Shown here piece by piece: positions 32,401 through 42,235 of a stretch of 64,000 nt of DNA; within the stretch, counting starts at the first letter, position 1, and every line of letters begins with the position of its first letter. Source of the DNA: Anthopleura xanthogrammica (lineage: Eukaryota; Cnidaria; Anthozoa; Actiniaria; Actiniidae). Under the pieces are notes generated by a model. It was not told the DNA's origin. It was given only the letters and a program-made list of their open reading frames with translations, and made no database searches. The position numbers and the translations under genes were made by a program. The stretch spans positions 26,966,906 through 27,030,905 of the forward strand of contig OZ025206.1 of assembly GCA_964019055.1 (NCBI GenBank). The letters are read 5' to 3'.

Positions 32401-35400
32401 CAGCACGTTTTCAAAACGGTTTTTCGTGTGCGCGCCGTCGTCCTTGCCGTTGTCGTCCTCTCCAGAACGTCACTTGGTGCTTTTTCACGTTCTAGCGAGG
32501 ACTGCAGCAGCAAGGACGACGGCGCGCGCACGAAAAACCGTATTGAAAACGTGCTGGCTTCACGTTCGTATTTTGATTTGGTGAACTTTTGCTTGTTTTA
32601 CCGTCCTGGTGCTTAAGTGTTACGTTGTGTGAAAACCGACGGCGATCTCGACCTAGTTCTTTCTCGGACTTTACGTCGCCGTCCTCGTTCTCCCGTCCTG
32701 GTGCTTAAGGTCCCTATTGATGCGAAGGCACGGCAACCCGGCTTTCAAGATGGCGCAGAGAACTGTGAAGGAGACTATTCATTCCTTGCTGTTATAACTT
32801 TCTGGTTGACAGCACACAGTGGCCAGTGTTTGACCACCATTTGGAGCAGATAATGGGATTCAAAGAATATTTATCATAACTGCTTTTATCTTTTATAGGA
32901 GCTAGTATGGCATTAGAGACAATGCTTCGTCACCATCTTGACGCCCATGCGACAGATAATTCAGGTCGAACGGCTCTTCACGTCGCTGCTTATTCAGGGG
33001 ACATCAAATGTGTCGAGATATTACTAAACTATGGTGCTGGTGTGGACGCGCTGGATGAGATCAACCACACCCCTTTGTTCAGAGCTTGTGAGATGGGATA
33101 CTTTGATGTGGTTAACGTTCTCATGAAAAGTAAGATCAACAGAACTGCTCGAATTACTGTAACTTTTTACAGTCCTTTACATAATTCTGTGACCTACCGA
33201 CTACAGGGGTTTTGTCTCCCGTCAATCAAACTACGACGCGCCGAGTTCATTCCGATCAAGCGATAAGGACATTTCCATGACTTGACAGGCCTCCATTTTC
33301 AACGGGAATTTCTTTATCGCTCGCGATCGCAGTTTGATTAATTGAAGCCAAAAAGCCAGAATAGGCCGGTACATATGTGGTTCAGCCGAGATCCAGGCGT
33401 AACACGGGCGTGGCCTTCGGAAGTGCCCCCCCCCCCCCTCCCAGATCCTAGGTCCTTGCTACACCGCTGAGGCGTAAGCTACAGGCAGCGGTTGGAGACA
33501 GTGCCGTAGCAGCGCATGCTACCGTAAGCCAAGCCATTTATATGCTAAAGAAGGTGGGAATACAAATAAAGGAGTGGAATTATCATTTTATCTTCCAGAC
33601 AACGCGACTCTCGACTTAGAAGACCAAGATGGCCGATCACCGCTGCACTGGGCCGCTCTTAATGGACACGCTCATATCTGCTTCACTTTGATTCAGAATG
33701 GTGTCCCAGCCAACAAGAAAGACAGACTTGGGTAAGGAAATCAGTATTCTGTGATTCTGATGCTTTCTATCTGTTACCCTAGTTACCTATATGTACCCTG
33801 ATTTTGTATCTGTTACCCTAGTTACCTATATGTACCCTGATTTTGTATCTGTTACCCTAGTTACCTATATGTACCCTGATTTTGTATCTGTTACCCTAGT
33901 TACCTATATGTACCCTGATTTTGTATCTGTTACCCTAGTTACCTATATGTACCCTGATTTTGTATCTGTTACCCTAGTTACCTATATGTACCCTGATTTT
34001 GTTCCATCTTGCAGGTGTACACCCTTACATTGTGCAGCGTATGGTGGTTTTGTCAACTGCATGTCTGTTCTGATTGACGATGGTGCAGATGTCAATAAAC
34101 TAGATCATGAGGGTATTTCACCACTACACTGGTCCTGCTCTTCTGGCCATCTGGAAGCTGTCAAACTCTTACTCAGAAATAGAGCTTTTCCCAACTTTAT
34201 GAAAAAAGACGCAGAAAGGTCAGCATCGAATGAGCATTTTTGTCGGTGCCTTGCGGTTCAATAGCTGTTATTACAGTCTGAGCAGAAACTCATAAGGGGG
34301 TCGAAACGTGTAACAGCCATACATTTCTTTAGTGCAATGCTCCGGAATATTCAGATGTTCTGTCAATGAATTTCTTCTCAGTAAATCACACTCTCTTGCT
34401 TTAAAAACTCTCAAAACTAAACATAAAGAAAGATATTCCAAATATTCCATTGAGAAATTCAGTAAAGCCAGTAAATTCAGCAAAAAGTTGGATATGTGAT
34501 TGAAGCGGCCATTTGAATTTAGCTTAATATTCCAAATATGATATCAAAACTCGTAATTTGCATATTTGAATATTCCGGAGCATGGTGATGGTGTTACGCG
34601 TTTCAACCCCTTTTGAGTTTCTGGTCTGAGGTCAACAGTTCTTTTGTTCTTGAAGCTAGCCTTTGTAAACAAGGCTAAAGTATGCATTGAAGCAGTGCAC
34701 TATTTTTACGCTGCTCTTTCACGGTGGACACCGCTTCAGGGTTTCGTTTTCACCCCGGGGTTTTTATTTTCATGACTCCCTTTTTGCTATAGCAACTTGC
34801 CATCCACTATTCTTCCTTCCACTCCCGCGCATCGAGAATTTAACAGGTTTCTTGCTATACCCTCTCCTCTCCACAGGCTCACACCCCTGGATTTTGCGAT
34901 CTTTGGAGATCACCAGGACGTTGCACAGGTAAGGCTAGCTGCAGTTGATGATTGATATTGAACATTTAGCAATGACAAGAGACCTCTTTAGTTTGGACGT
35001 TTGTTTTTCCCATGTCAGACCACGCGTCATTCCTTTGAGAAAAGAATTTTTTGTTTCATTTACGTCCAAACAAAGAAATGATACTCAAGGGAATGACACT
35101 TTGTCTGAAATGGGCAAAACATTACGCCCAAGTTAAAGAGGTTTATTAGATTTTATGTAGGAAAATGTATTTAGAGATATTAGAGGTTAATTATACACCA
35201 TTATTTGTACAAAATCGAATTAGGTGAAAAAAATATGTCCGTTCTTCTGTGCTTCTGCTCCAATGAATTGGTTCAAACTTAGTCAGATAATGCATTATGT
35301 CGTCCAAACATTTCACAAAAAAATAACTGATTTCTCAGCGGCCATGTTGGAGGGCAATACAATAGAGATGTTCTCTTTGGGAAAATGGAATCTCTTATCG

Positions 35401-37594
35401 TGAAGAAGAACATAGTATTGTTCCTGTTCTACAGCATGGCTGTCAGTGGCATAGCGAGGGGGGCAGTGGGTAATCGCCCCCTTAAAATTTTCAGATCGAG
35501 CCTTTTTTTGTTTGATGAATAATGTCAATGCCACTGGCATAGGAAGTGCGGCGGGCACGTGCCCCCAAAAATTTTGGTAGTTAGTTTTTATTCTAGGTGC
35601 CCCTCCCCCCCCCCCCCCCCCAGATCCTGGGTCCCCGCTACGCCCCTGATTGCTGCCGTGAAAGTATTTTTTTTTATGTTTGTGTTTGTTTGTTTTATTT
35701 CTTTTTTTTTTTTTGTTTTTGTTTTTTTGAATCAGCGGCTCGACAATCGATCCCCCTAACCAAAATTATTTAACACCCCTATCAAAAATCCTGATCCGCC
35801 TTTGGGAGTTTAATCATAGTATTGTGCATTTTCCAGTACATGATTGAACAAGGTGGCCTTACCATCACAGCGATCCAAGATGTAGCCGCAACAACCATCC
35901 AATCATGCTGGCGAGGCTACAGAATACGCAAACCCTTCCAAACACGCAAAGACTTATATATGCGACACGAGCACCTCAAACGAAACACGACGAAAAGACG
36001 CCCTAGTTGTGCTGTTAGGGAAGAGGAAATACCAGATAGAATATCTTTGATAAATAATCCTGGATTCCTTAAACCAGATATGACCAAAAACGAGCTACAA
36101 CAACAACAACAACAACTACAACAACTACAACAATACCAACAACAACAACTGCTGGACTCCCAAGATTCATTCCCAAATCACGAAGACGAACTTCATCACA
36201 GAAATAGCATGGATTTGGTATTTGAAGACGATAGTTATTATCTTACATCTCTTGCTAGTCAGAGATACTCTTTCTCCGAATACCAAGGGGTTACAGAAGA
36301 TACGAATCAGTTGTCAACGATACTCGAGTCCTCTCATCCACACTATAGCAGTGAGATGAACGAGATGAATGTGCTCAAAACACACGAAAAATCGAATGAA
36401 AATGTGGATGGTGTTTGTGAGAATAGCGATACAAAAAGCCTCGATGAAAAAAGAATTAGTGATGAGTCGCCAGGATCCGGTGAAGAATATGATCAACCTG
36501 TTGAATGTCATAAAAATGAATCAAACAGTGATTTAGAAGTGGATATCAGTAATATAATGGAAGATGAAAAAGATGTAGTTGATGGCACGGTGCAGTCGTT
36601 AAGTATTGACCACCGCAGCTCCAGTAACACGGAAAAGAAGGAACAAACGTGTACAAAATATAAAAGGAATTTAAACCCAAAACCTATTGATTTACGAGTT
36701 ATTCCTAAAATACAATCGTATAAAAGCCCTGAGATTGTGAATAGCCACGATATTGCAGGTGGAGCTAAACTGAGTAACTTGCAGTCTAAATCGGAACTGG
36801 CTCGAAAAGAGCGCGAAAGGCGCAACCTAATACGAGTCAAAATGGAAGCAGCCTCGGTGATTCAAAGATGGTTCAAGCGTTGTCGAGATAGAAAACGCCG
36901 AAAACACCCTGAAACATCCATGGGACTAGAAGAGGTTCAGAATGATCAGAAAGAGCTAGTACAACAGCTTGCAGCCTTGACTATTCAGTTGGGGTGGAGG
37001 AAGTACCTTCGACAAAAATACAACGGTCCCAATACCGAGCTTAGGGAACGCCCGTTGAACAAAGTTGTTCATTCTGATAGTCTACGGTTGAACGACTCCA
37101 CAAGGGAACGCGCATTGAACAAAGTTGTTCATTCTGATAGTCTACGGTCCAACGACTCAACAAGGGAACGGTCCAACGACTCCACAAGGGAACGCCCGTT
37201 GAACAAAGTTGTTCATTCTGATAGTCTACGGTCCAATGACTCAGCAAACACTAACATGTCAATCAGACAATCTAAGAATAGAAATAAGAAGTCAGAAGTA
37301 AGGCGTCCTACTAGTGTTGCACCTTCAAGTAGGCGCTCACGGATGGACTCTAAAGTACAGTTTACTTATGGCGCAGCTCGAAGGCTGCGCAAAACTGCGC
37401 TTTTTTCACCAAATGCAGCGTCTTATAACCTGGCACTTGACATGCAGAACCCTATTGTTGCAGAGAGAGGGGATACGCGTACTTCTACCCCTCGTAGAGG
37501 CGCAAATAACAAGATAAGACCGAGTACAAGTCGCAGGGCTACTTCTGCGTGGACACCTGTAGAGGGAATACAAGGAAGGAAATCCCAAAGATAG
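25423..37594 (+). CDS. INVS: Inversin (nephrocystin-2) homolog, 5' end incomplete
   Basis: Exons 25423-25462, 25681-25755, 26828-26883, 27268-27330, 27775-27828, 27995-28065, 28400-28439, 28797-28956, 30627-30688, 31079-31253, 31859-32056, 32899-33129, 33599-33731, 34015-34218, 34877-34928 and 35837-37594 join in phase to 1123 codons; a first exon with the start codon is missing. Human inversin is about 1065 aa. Seen: some 15 ankyrin repeats (many TPLHWAA-type), the family-typical HTPLFRACEMG block in exon 12, an IQ motif (AATTIQSCWRGYRIRK) right after the repeats, a glutamine-rich run, then two more IQ-like motifs (ASVIQRWFKR and ALTIQLGWRKYL). Inversin marks a proximal compartment of cilia and tunes Wnt signalling. 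Coding repeats at 37040-37240 and a duplicated C-terminus downstream show local instability. Confidence 0.9.
29034..29285. mobile_element. Fold-back MITE
   Basis: Left end CAGGGGTGCCTACCATTTAA pairs with right end AAATGGTCAGCACCCCTG. The interior carries two related blocks, CGCGTCTACC and AAAAAGAGCG. Intronic in inversin; overlapping open frames there are not genes. Confidence 0.75.
29783..29932. mobile_element. Imperfect fold-back element
   Basis: The left half (CAGGGCCCTTATTCGTGACA through GGTCCTTTATAAAG) is inverted in the right half (GATAAAGGGCCAAGAGAGTA through AAAGGACCCTC). Intronic, no coding capacity. Confidence 0.5.
30757..31045 (+). mobile_element. tRNA-derived SINE, copy 2
   Basis: Head with A-box-like TAGTGGTTAGTGTG and B-box-like GACTCGATTCC; body with a C/G homopolymer block (30889-30907) and CTCCCTCCACAAAACCTAAC; tail TTCAGGGTATCGATAAAATT. 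Same order as the minus-strand copy at 10502-10760. It lies in an inversin intron just before exon 10. Confidence 0.75.
32126..32777. mobile_element. MITE (CCATCTTGAAAG family) split by another MITE
   Basis: Left end CCCCTTCACAGTTCCCTGCG and CCATCTTGAAAG are inverted at the right end as CTTTCAAGATGG and AACTGTGAAGGAGACT. The middle is interrupted by the unrelated fold-back element 32248-32716. Intact and truncated relatives are at 37751-37969 and 56214-56375. It lies in an inversin intron. Confidence 0.8.
32248..32716. mobile_element. Long fold-back element nested in a MITE
   Basis: TAGGGACCTTAAGCACCAGG at the left is inverted as CCTGGTGCTTAAGGTCCCTA at the right. A second, shorter copy of the terminus (AGAGACCTTAAGATCCACGA, from 32349) lies inside, with inverted GCGCGCCGTCGTCC words in the centre. 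GC-rich compared with the surroundings. Confidence 0.85.
33412..33475. repeat. Homopolymer-C terminal repeat fragment
   Basis: CGTGGCCTTCGGAAGTGCCC followed by a C run and CCCAGATCCTAGGTCCTTGC. The same order (C run, CCAGATCCTGGGTCCCCGCT) occurs at 35598-35650, marking fragments of one repeat family. Confidence 0.55.
33769..34006 (+). repeat. 39-bp minisatellite filling an inversin intron
   Basis: Six near-perfect copies of a 39-base unit containing CTGTTACCCTAGTTACC and TATGTACCCTGATTTTG. Because 39 is divisible by three, the array is open in one frame and runs into exon 14, but the upstream exon frame stops at once (GGG TAA), so retention would truncate inversin. Confidence 0.95.
34264..34638. 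mobile_element. Fold-back MITE
   Basis: Left CAGAAACTCATAAGGGGGTC and CGAAACGTGTAACA pair with right TGTTACGCGTTTCAACCCCT and TTTGAGTTTCTGG; TGCTCCGGAATATTCA is inverted as TGAATATTCCGGAGCA. It lies in an inversin intron. Confidence 0.8.
35339..35452. repeat. GCCATGTTGG dispersed repeat, copy 1
   Basis: GCCATGTTGGAGGGCAATAC followed by AGAGATGTTCTC; inverted AGCATGGCTGTC at the right. Related to 48353-48475, which has GCCATGTTGGGACAATGCAA and AGAAATGTTCTCC. Intronic. Confidence 0.6.
35453..35655. mobile_element. Degraded element with GCCCC-rich ends
   Basis: CATAGCGAGGGGGGCAG at the left and GTCCCCGCTACGCCCCTG at the right are imperfect inverted repeats, with a second internal copy near 35536 (GGCATAGGAAGTGCGGCG). 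It carries an 18-base C run. Likely a worn hAT-like non-autonomous element (inference). Confidence 0.45.
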
Positions 37595-37635
37595 AAAAAC
37601 TCTTGCAACATGGAAGATCTTTTAAGGATATCCCT

Positions 37636-37731
37636 AATAACAAGATAAGACCGAGTACAATTTGTAGGATTTCATCTGCGTGGACACCTGTAGAGGAAAT
37701 ACGATGGAGGAGGTTCCAAAGGTAGAAAACC
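37636..37731 (+). pseudogene. Tandem copy of the inversin C-terminal coding end
   Basis: Repeats 37505-37600, the last 30 codons plus stop, with a period of 131 bases: AATAACAAGATAAGACCGAG and GCGTGGACACCTGTAGAG occur in both. The copy has point changes and lies in the 3' untranslated region. Confidence 0.85.
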
Positions 37732-37750
37732 TCATCGCCTCTTAAACGTG

Positions 37751-37969
37751 TAGACCCCTTCACAGTCCTCTACGCCATCTTGAAAGGTAGCCGTGCCTTT
37801 ACATCGAAGTGAGACATGAGATAACCTTGCAATGATAGAGACATTTTTTAACATCTTGGAAAATTATTCACATATCTATATCATTTCAAGTTCACCTTAT
37901 GTCTCGCTTCGATGCAAAGGCATGGCTACCTTTCACTGAAGATGGTGCAGGGAACTGTGAAGGGGACTA
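37751..37969. mobile_element. MITE (CCATCTTGAAAG family), intact copy
   Basis: TAGACCCCTTCACAGTCCTC at the left pairs with GGAACTGTGAAGGGGACTA at the right, then GCCATCTTGAAAGGTAGCC with GGCTACCTTTCACTGAAGAT. It sits in the probable inversin 3' untranslated region; an AATAAA follows at 38053-38058. Confidence 0.85.
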
Positions 37970-40179
37970 TTGTGATATCAGGATATCATGGCAAAATTGT
38001 AAAAAACGAAAAAGTGTAAATGAGATTTTTATAAGAACAAAATTATAAATGAAATAAAATGCATCAAATATCCAATTGTTTAAGCCTGTAAAGTGTACAT
38101 CCTGAGGATTGAATAGGGGCCGTGCACTATAATCAACTAAGCTACGTCTTCTAACGATTGAAGCTGAAGGGATACGTGCGCACTTAACACGCCCCCTGCA
38201 TCACTGTTCCGATTTAGGGATATTTAATTCTAAGTTACACAGATTAGCACAGACTAGATAGAGGTCGAAACTAGAGTGAGATCACAGTGCGTTGAAATAT
38301 AGATAGCAGCGCATCTGTCACTGATTCAACGAAAGCACTCTTGTTGCTTTAGCTTTGGGATAAACTTTCTCTTGAGGCATTTTCGAAGGAGTTCGTTATG
38401 TTATAAATATGCTCGTGGCTCAACATTGATGGTGACTCTATACTATCGCAAAAACCCACGAAATGTTTTTGAATCACAATCAGATTTTAAACCTACATAT
38501 AATTTTAAAAAAAAACTGAAAATAAAAAGGGGTGCCCCGATCGAGTTCGGCATTGAGATATTTACGACTAAAAAAGCAGACCAACGAAGGTTCCTCAAAT
38601 ATTGAATGGTTATTCAGCGGTTTTTGTAAGCTCACACATCGTGGGCTCAAATCGAGCGTTCAATTAGGCACACTCTTGGAATCATTTTATCTAATTTGCA
38701 ATAAGGTTCCTAGGAATTTCGTTAATTTTCCAGAAGCTAGTATGTACGTGGGTGATCTTTGCGGTTGAGTGATTAGCCGACTATGTTCCATCAAGTGCAC
38801 GTGATAATCAAATGAACAGAAGCCACTTCAGATCAATATGTATATTTGCTTTAACACTTTTGCCGCGACAAAAAAGGGTATTGCATGACGTTGAATTTAT
38901 TCTTTTATTCGTGCACTTCTTCATGCCGGTTAAAAAAAAGAGAAAGACATAAGAATGGAATGGAACTGATAGGCGCAGATCCCGACGTGCAGATCACACT
39001 TTTCCGGAAAACGGTCAAAATTTTTAAATTAGCAGTAAATATAGCTTAATTATTGAAACAGTTCTTATAAAACAAGAATGATAATACAAGAACCGGTTCG
39101 GAGAATGGTTAAGAATTACATTGTTTGAACTTACCAAATGATAATTTTGATTTTATTTTTTTCTATTTCTGATAATATCTTTTTGTTTCGGAGGTTTTGC
39201 GCGGTTTTCAATTTTTTTTGTTATTGCTGGTTCGGCCTTTTAGGCCCTGAAAAACGGTATTTTTTCAGGCTGGATTCGCGCCTGGGAAAGAGAAAGGAAG
39301 GAGAAAAAACAAAGCAATGAAACAAGAATGCATGAAAGCAATGAAAAAGGAGGGAAAATAAAGGAAAGCCTAAAAGAGAAGCAAGTGTAGTAAAGCCCCT
39401 AGTAGTCATTATTACCATTTTCAAGTTCAGAGTTGCCTATATATGCCTCAATACACGATCTTACAATTTGCGATTGCCATATTCATGATATTGGCCTTGC
39501 CTGCGTTGATCTTCGTCGTATCAATCTGCGCAATCTTAGTCTAGCATATTCAGGAACATAATATAGATGAAACCAACGAAGCGAAGAGTAGCCCTTCAAT
39601 TGCATAGTAAAGCGTGTGAACCAATTTTTGTACATGTAAAAATTGCTTGGCTTCTAACGTACAAATGTTTTCTAGTATCCGGGCTATATTTCAATTGATA
39701 ATCACATCGATCGAGTACATTAGTAAAGCAGTGGTCGAACTGCTTCATTTTACTTCGATAGATTCTTGCAGGATCACTGACTTGACATGTCCTAGTTAGA
39801 ACAAGAGACAGTTAATCTATCACTTCCTTTTTCATCACCAAAAATAGCGAAATCAAATGAACACTGAGCTTAATTAACTTCCTTGACTTAATCATCTACT
39901 CAAAAAAAGTCAACCAACCATCAGCAAGACTTTGTCCATATTTTAATGAAAGCATGACCAAAATATGATTAAATTCAAGTGAGCTGAAGAAACAAATTCT
40001 GCATGGTTATTTACATTCGTAATAAATCCAGTTACTAGATTTTACACCAATTTTAATTTCATAATTTCTCGACCAACACAGCCCAAAACGTCTTTACTAG
40101 CTCAGACTGTTGAAAGTGTGATTGAAGGAAGCCAAAAACCAAGACGACTCGAATCTTAGCTAGTCGTCTGGGTCGCTTA

Positions 40180-40393
40180 CAGTGAGGACACTCGAACCAT
40201 GAACACTTGATATTTTTATATTTTTTATTTCATGAACTTTCTACTGCTTCAAACCTTCTGAAAATGAAGCACTGAACCCAAATAATCTTATTGTTCAAAA
40301 TAAATCATATTTCCAATCGATTCACACAAGGGATAAAGGAGAAAAAAAGTATGAAAAAACCTCAAAGTGTTCACGGTTCGAGTGTCCTCACTG
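40180..40393. mobile_element. Tc1/mariner-type MITE, copy 2
   Basis: CAGTGAGGACACTCGAACC at the left is inverted as GGTTCGAGTGTCCTCACTG at the right, flanked by TA on both sides. Same termini as 16992-17207, with a different interior. Confidence 0.85.
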
Positions 40394-40656
40394 TAATTAT
40401 AATTATGAATTTCTTATAAAACTTCTACATATACTTTTACTTTGCTAGATAGATATCATAAGTTTGTTAGTGTGGCCGTATAAATATTTTCTCGTGCCTA
40501 TTATAGTGTTTAGAAATATATTACTCAGTTATAATTCTATTGACACCATTTAAAGACTTTTTAAGAGGCTATAACATATAATTTATTGACATAAGTACAA
40601 TCTTGTCATAACATAGGATCAATTATTGATCCATTATAACTTACAATTCCTATATA

Positions 40657-40902
40657 TAGCTAATTCAATTAGCGTTGTCGCCGAAAAAAGCTTAATAAAT
40701 ATAACAAACTTCTCTGTAGACTATCTAAGAACTAAGGAATATATTCAGTATACAAGTCGTAGAATTTGCAAGCATACAATGAGTTTCCTATTGTGTTAAT
40801 GCCACGGTGAAATAAATTTCATGATTCCGCTCTAAAAGCTTTTTAAAGCTTAAAAGCTTTAGGCTTTTTTTCGGCGAACATGCACGTTAATTGAATTAGC
40901 TA
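40657..40902. mobile_element. Fold-back MITE downstream of the ankyrin gene
   Basis: TAGCTAATTCAATTAGCG and CGCCGAAAAAAGCTT at the left are inverted at the right as TTCGGCGAACATGCACGTTA and ATTGAATTAGCTA. The interior has AAGCTTTT palindromes. It ends 50 bases past the stop codon of the minus-strand gene, so it may supply its 3' end. Confidence 0.8.
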
Positions 40903-40951
40903 TTTATTCATATATTTATTTGTTTTACTAAGTGAAATATTTCAGCTAATC

Positions 40952-42235
40952 TTAAACGCACGATTCTCTATTCGGATCACTAGGAATATTCTCTGTTATA
41001 TCTTCTCCTATATCAGAAACAAAACCAAGTTCATATAAAATCAAAGCACGTCCAACGATAAGCAACATTTCTTCTTCATTAGCCAATTCAAGTACACTCA
41101 ACCAATTATTCGTCTGTATCGATATGTTTGCTCCAGCTTTAAGCAAAGCTAAGACGCAACTGATATTTCCATGGTAGACCGCATCGTGTAAAGGTGTGCA
41201 GCCATTCTCATCTTTAATGTCCACGTTCGCTCCTTGGTCAATGAGTAGTTGCAAGCAATCGTAACTCCCTTCAATTGCAGCTCTGTGTAATGGCGTCAAA
41301 CCGTTTGGTCCTGGTCGATTTATGTCCACCTTTCTCGACTTAATCAAATGACAAGCTTCGACAAATTCATCATCTGTAATTGCAACATCTAATAACACAT
41401 CTGAAGGGAACTGAACATGTTTCTTTTTCTTGGCAATTGCTTTTTTAGATGAGGAATTCGAACTCGCTGTCATTCTTGTAGGATATGTTTTTCTTCTGGT
41501 TTTAGTGTTTTTGTTGTTAACATTCTTTTGTTCAAGTGATCGATTACAATTCGATTCGATTAAGTTCATTTCCTCTTGAGTTAGTGGCGATGTCACTCGC
41601 CTTTGTTTTGGCACAACTTCATCTACCTCCCCTCGACCACTAGAGGATGTGTAGCAACTTTCTGACGGAGGTAATTCACCACGTGAGGATCCAATTTGAT
41701 CCATTCCTGAATACCCAGAATCACCGATACTCGATCTTCCAGAGTCCGAGATGTTAGAGAGACTCGATCGCTGAGAATCGCTCTCTAACATTCCAAATAA
41801 ATTCGATAAAGCACTTTTTGGTTTCCCAACTAGACTTGCTAAGAAAGGCAATGTTCGTTGCTCCTGTGAAGTCTTCTCGAGTTCTTTGAGAATGATGTGT
41901 TTGAGTTTGGCTGGTTTGTTTATGTAGTTGAGTCTCTCCCGTACAAGGTCTTCTTTTCCATCTCTGGACATCATTTTGGCTAATAATATCACCATATCAT
42001 CATGACTTGCGCAATCTAGTGGCATCTCGCCGCGGTCCGATACCGCGCAAGTATCGGCCCCATGTTGAAACAGCAACTCTGCTAACAACTGGTTGTCATA
42101 GAAAGCCGCAATATGGAGCGCGGTTCTTCCTTGCTGGTCTTTGATGTTGACAAGATCGTTACCCTTTTGATCGAGCAACATAGACACCAGCAGCAAATCA
42201 TTCTCTCTACATCCTTGGTGTAGCGCCTTCAACAT
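40952..42235 (-). CDS. Ankyrin-repeat protein with PP1-docking motif (long form)
   Basis: A single open frame of 427 aa, no introns needed. Residues about 1-75 form two ankyrin repeats (GRTALHIAAFYDNQ). A serine-rich, basic linker follows (about 140-280), including two SSIGDSGYSG-like patches that look phosphorylatable. Then KKHVQFPSDVLLD (about 285) matches the RVxF-type docking motif for protein phosphatase 1, directly before two or three further ankyrin repeats (GLTPLHRAAIEGS, GCTPLHDAVYHGN). Motif plus following ankyrins is the arrangement of PPP1R27 and, more distantly, PPP1R12/16 regulatory subunits (knowledge of the family). Likely a phosphatase targeting subunit. It is head-to-head with its paralogue at 45856. 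Whether it is an intronless retrocopy is unknown. Confidence 0.82.
   Translation of the reverse strand: MLKALHQGCRENDLLLVSMLLDQKGNDLVNIKDQQGRTALHIAAFYDNQLLAELLFQHGADTCAVSDRGEMPLDCASHDDMVILLAKMMSRDGKEDLVRERLNYINKPAKLKHIILKELEKTSQEQRTLPFLASLVGKPKSALSNLFGMLESDSQRSSLSNISDSGRSSIGDSGYSGMDQIGSSRGELPPSESCYTSSSGRGEVDEVVPKQRRVTSPLTQEEMNLIESNCNRSLEQKNVNNKNTKTRRKTYPTRMTASSNSSSKKAIAKKKKHVQFPSDVLLDVAITDDEFVEACHLIKSRKVDINRPGPNGLTPLHRAAIEGSYDCLQLLIDQGANVDIKDENGCTPLHDAVYHGNISCVLALLKAGANISIQTNNWLSVLELANEEEMLLIVGRALILYELGFVSDIGEDITENIPSDPNRESCV

Larger units (their letters stand above)
37970..40951. other. Intergenic, no gene seen
   Basis: Between inversin and the convergent ankyrin gene. Holds the MITEs at 40180-40393 and 40657-40902 and a purine-rich tract at 39285-39395. 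Open frames of 60-80 codons here have no recognisable protein features. Confidence 0.6.

Noticed and set aside
32337..32853. Several overlapping Arg/Ser-rich frames
   Set aside because: Explained by the GC-rich nested fold-back element.
33769..34006. Direct repeats as a CRISPR array
   Set aside because: Units abut with no variable spacers and lie in a eukaryotic intron; a minisatellite.
37041..37763. Minus-strand frames with repeated WTVDYQNEQLCS
   Set aside because: Antisense of the repeated inversin coding sequence and its duplicated end.
38372..38768. Two overlapping frames of 77-78 codons
   Set aside because: No motif, no start context, different frames in AT-rich intergenic DNA.
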